From assembly GCF_019112545.1 (NCBI RefSeq), contig NW_025064897.1, forward strand, positions 52,568-116,567: a DNA stretch of 64,000 bases, in the 5' to 3' direction. Under the pieces are notes generated by a model. That model had not been told where the DNA came from and ran no database searches. It was given only the letters and a program-made list of their open reading frames with translations. Shown piece by piece: positions 59,661 to 64,000 of this stretch. This DNA comes from Guyanagaster necrorhizus. Its lineage: Eukaryota; Basidiomycota; Agaricomycetes; Agaricales; Physalacriaceae. Made by a program: the position numbers and the translations under genes. Numbering within the stretch: the stretch's first letter is position 1; each line of letters starts with the position of its first letter.

Positions 59661-61165
59661 CTATCAACAAGAGGGCTGAAGGGGATGATGAGGCCAAGGA
59701 GGAGGACCAAGGCAGCCAGAAGGTGGACCCCATTCTTGAATGGGGAAGTATCGTCAGCATAACCATGTGCCAAGAACAGGAGAAGAAACGATGAGAACAA
59801 GAGGTGCAGGAGGAAGAGTTTATTCGGTTGTACCAAGAACAGGTAGCCAAATTATGGAGGGATGATTGCTGGCTATGATCATCCCTAGGGCAAAGGTATA
59901 CTGCTGCCAATCCTGTCAAGTGGGAGGAAATTCTACAGTATGCTGCAACTGAGCATGCCATTTTTAATTTCAATCAATGCTTCTTACACTATCAGATGAT
60001 GGCAATGCCACCATATCGACCAAGGTTCGGCAAATGAGAAGCACCAATGCCGTGGATGCCAAGTGTGATACTATCCAAGATGGCAAATACAGCATCTTCA
60101 ATTCAAACGGTGATATCAAGATACTCACTTGCCACATCAGCCATCCACAGCACGGCATCTCAGCTGACCCAGTCCTATGCATAGCCAAGAATTTACCACC
60201 CAAATCCCTGGACTGGCACAGGAAGCTGACTATTAGGAGGACAGCCACCATCCGATGAAGCAACCAGGTCAGTATCTGGCGACAAGAAGAAGGATGACTC
60301 CAAAGCAATGGCACAGGGGTGGACCATCAAAGATGGATGGATCATCAAGAAGGAAGGACTGCTGATGCCAAGAAGCCCTGTCGCCAATGATGGGTCCTTA
60401 CATTCCTTTCCAGGGCCCCCGATGGATTGGGCTGGTCTCCCTGGGGGAGAACTCCCAAATCTGATGTCGCCTCTTGATCCAAAGGCACATATACTAAATG
60501 TCAGACTGACACTCAGGTGGGAGCCCCTTCCTTTTAAAGGAGCCTCTAATGATATTGACTATTTCCTTATGGACTGTGACCAATATTTTCAAGTCTTTGC
60601 CTCATACTTCCTCCACGACATGTACAAGGTAAACTATGCCACCACCTACTTTGAAGATAAGGCAAAAGTATGGTAGGTATTACTGGCCCCTAACTTCTGG
60701 TCGATCACGCAGCAACACAATTGGTATTCCGTCTGGCAAGTACTAAAGCAGATGATCCATGACAAGTTCATGGATCCTGCTGTACGAGAAGTCCACAAGT
60801 TGAAGATGAAGGAATACAAGATGGGCGACAAAGTGGCACCCAATTACTTCAACAAACTGGAACGACTCGGGAAGCTCGCCAGAATCCAAGAGGATATGGC
60901 CGACTCAGAGTGCATGGTTGAGTATATAAAGCAGGGAGTGCCACCTCATTACCTAAAGACCATCTCCGATCTCAGACACAGTGTGCCCATCAGCTACAAT
61001 GATTGAAAGGCCCGAATTATCTTAATGTGGCAGGAATGACAATGACAGAAGGCAGAGACAACAAACCTGTAGGACCAACACAGGTATCAGGGACAGGGCT
61101 CGAAGCCCTCCATCTCCCATGTGACCACATCTGCCAGGCCCGGTGGCTCAGCCCCAACTTCCCAG

Positions 61166-62581
61166 TGATATGCAGGCTACATGTTCAGCCCTATAATTTG
61201 CAAATTCTGCATAACACACTAGAATATGCTAGTAACTGAGAATCATTAGCCAGTAGAGGACTATGGCTGAGGCTCTGAGCTGATAGTCATGCTAGTCACC
61301 AATACTAAGTCCAAAAGGGACTTTGTAAAATAACATGGCCTAAGGATAAAAATCCTAAGTCAGGTTTGAACTTAGAAAAGTTCAGCACCACACCTTGGAA
61401 AATACTAAGTCCAAGTTGGACTTAGAAATAGTACCTCAAATGGGGCCAATTCTACATGCCACTAAGACAAGTATATTCTAAGACAGCTAGAGGTATAATA
61501 CCATAGCCAGTTGTGGAGTATTGAGTAGAGATAGCATCATCCAGGAGCAGTAAGAAGTGAGACCCAATGATCTGTGGCTAGCACTATGAGTTTTGACTCA
61601 AATGTCTAAGTCAGAATTTCCTAGGTATCAGGTGACCTAAGGGACTTAGAATTGAGAGGAATAGAGTGGATAGGACTGGTTGACCGGGCCTGATCGGGCC
61701 TGATCAATCAAGCTACTAAGAATAACTCAGAGAATTAAAACTTTGAGTAGACAGAAAGGAGTTAGGTACCCACAGGCACTGTAGGCTTAAAATAAGGCTG
61801 TGCGGTGGCCAGGTGGGTCTGGGCAAGCCTAGGGGAGTCCAGGAGTGCCGCCATTCCGGAATAATGGCATGATTCCGCTTTAAACAGGAGAAATATTATT
61901 TTGAGTGCTTTATTTATAGATTCTATACCTGTTGTTGGTGTATAAAAGAAGGGAATGGGAGGGAAATAGGAAGCAAGCAACCCACCCCCGTGTTCAGGCC
62001 TTCTAGCCCACTGTAGCTAGTCCCTGGGACAACAGATTTTGAGTTCTGCTTCGACTTAGTGATTTATTTAAGTTGCTTTGTCACTTAGAGAGAGGATTAG
62101 ATTGGAATTATAACTATATTTTGGGTTTCAGATTAATTTGGGTTCCAAACTATAAGGGTTTCAGCATCAGAGTACAAGTTCTTCGGTTTTGAGGACCGCT
62201 AGACTGCCAAGAGTGCAGCTAGTCAAGCCTAAGTGCTTGATAGACTTAGTATTTGGGTTTCAGAGTTCATTGGGTTTCAGAATACTCTAAGTTGGTTTGG
62301 AGCACAATTTAGTCTTGATTCTAAGTCCTAATTATACTTAAACATTGCTATAAACTACTCTCACGAGTATTGCATCTTTGAAAGCAAGATAGAGTTAAAT
62401 AACTGTCTTTATTGACTGTTTCTGTGATTTTACTTAAGACTGCAAGAGTGCTTCTATCGTACTCAAAACAACCGACCTCAACTGTATTTGGTGATTGTGT
62501 ATTGAGTGGTTAGGTGTTGGTGTTTGAGAGTTCATTCCTCATTCACTTCTCTTAGTCACTTAGCTGTTACCAAGCACATCA
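61166..62581. mobile_element. Nested solo LTR, about 1.4 kb, flanked by CCAG
   Basis: The insert starts TGATATGC and ends GCACATCA, giving inverted termini TGAT/ATCA. It is flanked on both sides by CCAG (61162-61165 and 62582-62585), the likely target duplication. Removing the insert and one CCAG restores the gag reading frame across the join. No gag, RT or integrase motif occurs inside, so it is a solo LTR left by recombination, although a non-autonomous element cannot be excluded. Confidence 0.75.
61305..61425. repeat. Three palindromic repeats at 50-bp spacing inside the solo LTR
   Basis: Units start with CTAAGTC at 61305, 61355 and 61405. Each is followed by an inverted arm (GGACTT, GAACTTAG, TTGGACTTAG); the third copy is a perfect 10-bp inverted repeat around one base. 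Sequence after the palindrome (GAAA/TAAA-rich) is also similar between units. Confidence 0.75.
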
Positions 62582-62836
62582 CCAGAATGACGGGAAGCAA
62601 ACTGGTAAGGGTTCAAGTACCAGAATGGGTAAGCAGATTGATGTGGATCGCCTCAAGAAGGAGGGGAAATGCTTCAGTTGTGGCTGACCAAGCCACATGG
62701 TGTGAAACTGCCCAGAGAAGAAGAACAAACGCATGCAGGAGGACATCAGAGCACAGATTGCCAAGCTAACAAAGGAAGCGCAGGACCTCGGAGATGACGA
62801 CAAACCTGAGGAGGTAAAAGATGAGGCTGAGCAGTA

Positions 62837-63683
62837 GACGATTCAACTGCCTCGGCCAAAGAAACCAGTAACAGATCACAATCTGCTGGACAGACTGACA
62901 TTTTATCTTCTATAGTATTACCACCTATGCCTAACTTATGTGTGCATTTGAATATACCCGATCTCGTTACTCAGAAACCAGAATCGCCTAAGGAATTGAC
63001 TTCTATAACTCAAGCACCGACGAAGGGCCGAAGAAGGGCAGAGAGCCCTAATAAAGGTATGTTATCATTAAAAGCTCATCAAGCTAAAAATATGAAACAG
63101 ACTCAATCGCCTTCAGGCCAAACAGAGGCAGTGAGTCCCATAGCCTGGCTCAAGCCATTCGATACTGAATGGACTTGGTGGGCAATCAAAGATACAAAAA
63201 ATGAAGCAGCAGCAAGGGCTATACTTAAGAATTGGGTACACAAAACCTGAGTCGAAGAGGTGATCGATAACATGGTCACAGGAATGAGAAAAGCAGAAAG
63301 GTGCCGAGCCTTGGAATGACTTGATGAATTACATGGACCATGAAAGTTCATTTGACAAACTAAGTCTTCTGGACAGGACCTGGTAATCAAGACACAGATT
63401 GAGACATTAACATCTCGATCCACCCATGCAGTGATGGCCCTGATCAACAGTGGCTGCATGGGAAGTTCTATTAATTGAGCTTTCATCACCAAGCACCAAC
63501 TACCTACTTGAGCAACAGCTGCTCCAATACCCATCTATAACACAGACAAAACAAAGAATCAAGCAGGATTGATCACTGAATATGTGGAGCTTAGGCTCAC
63601 CATCAGTGATCACTCAGAATGAATCAACTTGGCAGTAACAGACCTAGGAACCAGAGAGGTATTCCTAAGTCATGATTGGCTAA
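62837..63683 (+). pseudogene. Second-element pol start (protease), degenerate
   Basis: After a spacer with a short open frame (62927-63250, including PSGQTEAVSPIAWLKPFDTE), the region 63390-63683 reads as a gypsy aspartic protease: STHAVMALINSGCMGSSIN (the catalytic DSG reads NSG, codon at 63446-63448), AFITKHQLPT, YVELRLTISDHSE and VTDLGTREVFLSHDWL. Several in-frame TGA and TAG codons occur. The sequence is cut right after DWL by the next element. Confidence 0.7.
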
Positions 63684-64000
63684 TGTTAGGAATGTGCCAA
63701 TCGAGTAGGCTTGAGTGCACGCGCGGAGTCCGGCGGAGTGCGTGGGCGTCGATGAAGCTATTGGCAACGTCACCCTTGAGTCGAAGCCCAAGGATCTGGA
63801 TGGGCGGAACGGAGTTCCATCAGGGAAGAACAGGAATATCCTTCGGAGCGGAATCCGATGGACGAGATAAGGAGGAGTTGAGGCGAGTGCGAAGTGTAGA
63901 TGGCTTATCCAAGTTGATATTCGAACTGAGTAGTTACGGTGATATACATGGCTTTATATACTAATGGTAGCTAATTCCGAGTCGGGTTCCATTGGGTTCC
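63684..64000. mobile_element. Young LTR element inserted in the protease (partial)
   Basis: At 63684 the coding-like sequence stops and TGTTAGGAATGTGCC begins, a typical LTR start. The following 317 bp are G+C-richer and rich in CpG (for example CGCGCGGAG, GGCGTCGATG), unlike the older repeats around. A TATA-like TTTATATA occurs at 63953-63960. The other end is outside the window, so the class (copia or gypsy) is not certain. Confidence 0.6.

Larger units (their letters stand above)
59480..62836 (+). pseudogene. Second-element gag, split by a solo LTR
   Basis: The frame from about 59480 gives an acidic region (INKRAEGDDEAKEEDQGSQK), then QEEEFIRLYQEQVAKLWRDD and EEILQYAATEHAIFNFNQCF. The gag core at 60490-61006 reads DIDYFLMDCDQYFQVFASYF, NYATTYFEDKAKVW and VAPNYFNKLERLGKLARIQE. 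After the insertion at 61166-62581, the frame resumes exactly at NDGKQTGKGSSTRMGK and a zinc knuckle CFSCG-x-PSHMV-x-NC (62670-62711), whose two x positions are TGA, probably former CGA. It ends DDDKPEEVKDEAEQ then TAG. It belongs to a different gag family from the chromovirus to its left. Confidence 0.75.

Noticed and set aside
58892..59794. Open frame of 300 codons as an independent gene
   Set aside because: It overlaps the pre-gag frame in another phase. Its first two thirds are low-complexity with no protein-like pattern, and only its last third continues into gag.

Overview
The window is nuclear DNA of a filamentous basidiomycete, most likely an agaricomycete. Genes are dense and rich in ~45-65 bp GT..AG introns. 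They include families typical of mushrooms: a FunK1-type kinase, two DUF6534 membrane proteins, a Zn2Cys6 regulator and a class II myosin of the long fungal type. No prokaryotic operon signals are present. The species cannot be named from the sequence alone.

Layout. Positions 1-49.3 kb form a gene-rich arm, mostly housekeeping. In order: YKT6 SNARE (partial, -), myosin II heavy chain (+, 17 exons), ribosomal proteins uS19/RPS15 (-) and P2 (+) sharing a short divergent promoter, 5-oxoprolinase (-), FunK1 kinase (-), DUF6534 gene A (-), U2AF large subunit (+), DPM3 (-) and FIS1 (+) sharing a 116-bp promoter, a fungal M50-like membrane protease (-), a divergent histone H2A (+), PEX19 (-), a Rab6/Ryh1 GTPase (-), a dual-specificity phosphatase (-), DUF6534 gene B (-), a Zn2Cys6 transcription factor (-), a frame-broken DUF1445 hydro-lyase/D-glutamate cyclase relic (+), very-long-chain 3-oxoacyl-CoA reductase (-), an SLC35F transporter (+), a small membrane protein of unknown function (+) and NBP35 (-).

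Positions ~49.9-64 kb are a nest of LTR retrotransposons. A Ty3/gypsy chromovirus (gag-PR-RT-RH-IN-chromodomain) lies between two related LTRs and is almost devoid of CpG. It carries an antisense spliced coiled-coil gene between pol and the downstream LTR. The downstream LTR is followed by a second copy of the same leader, which contains a conserved small ORF with a membrane segment, and then by a different gag. That gag is split by a 1.4-kb solo LTR flanked by CCAG, and the protease after it is interrupted by a younger CpG-containing LTR element running off the window.

Functional themes: membrane and organelle biogenesis (YKT6, RAB6, PEX19, FIS1, DPM3, KAR), RNA and protein synthesis (U2AF2, RPS15, RPP2), Fe-S assembly (NBP35) and glutathione-cycle chemistry (5-oxoprolinase). 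These are neighbours rather than a pathway cluster. The best leads for new biology are the divergent H2A with a TQEV tail, the retroelement leader ORF with a membrane segment, and the antisense gene of the chromovirus.
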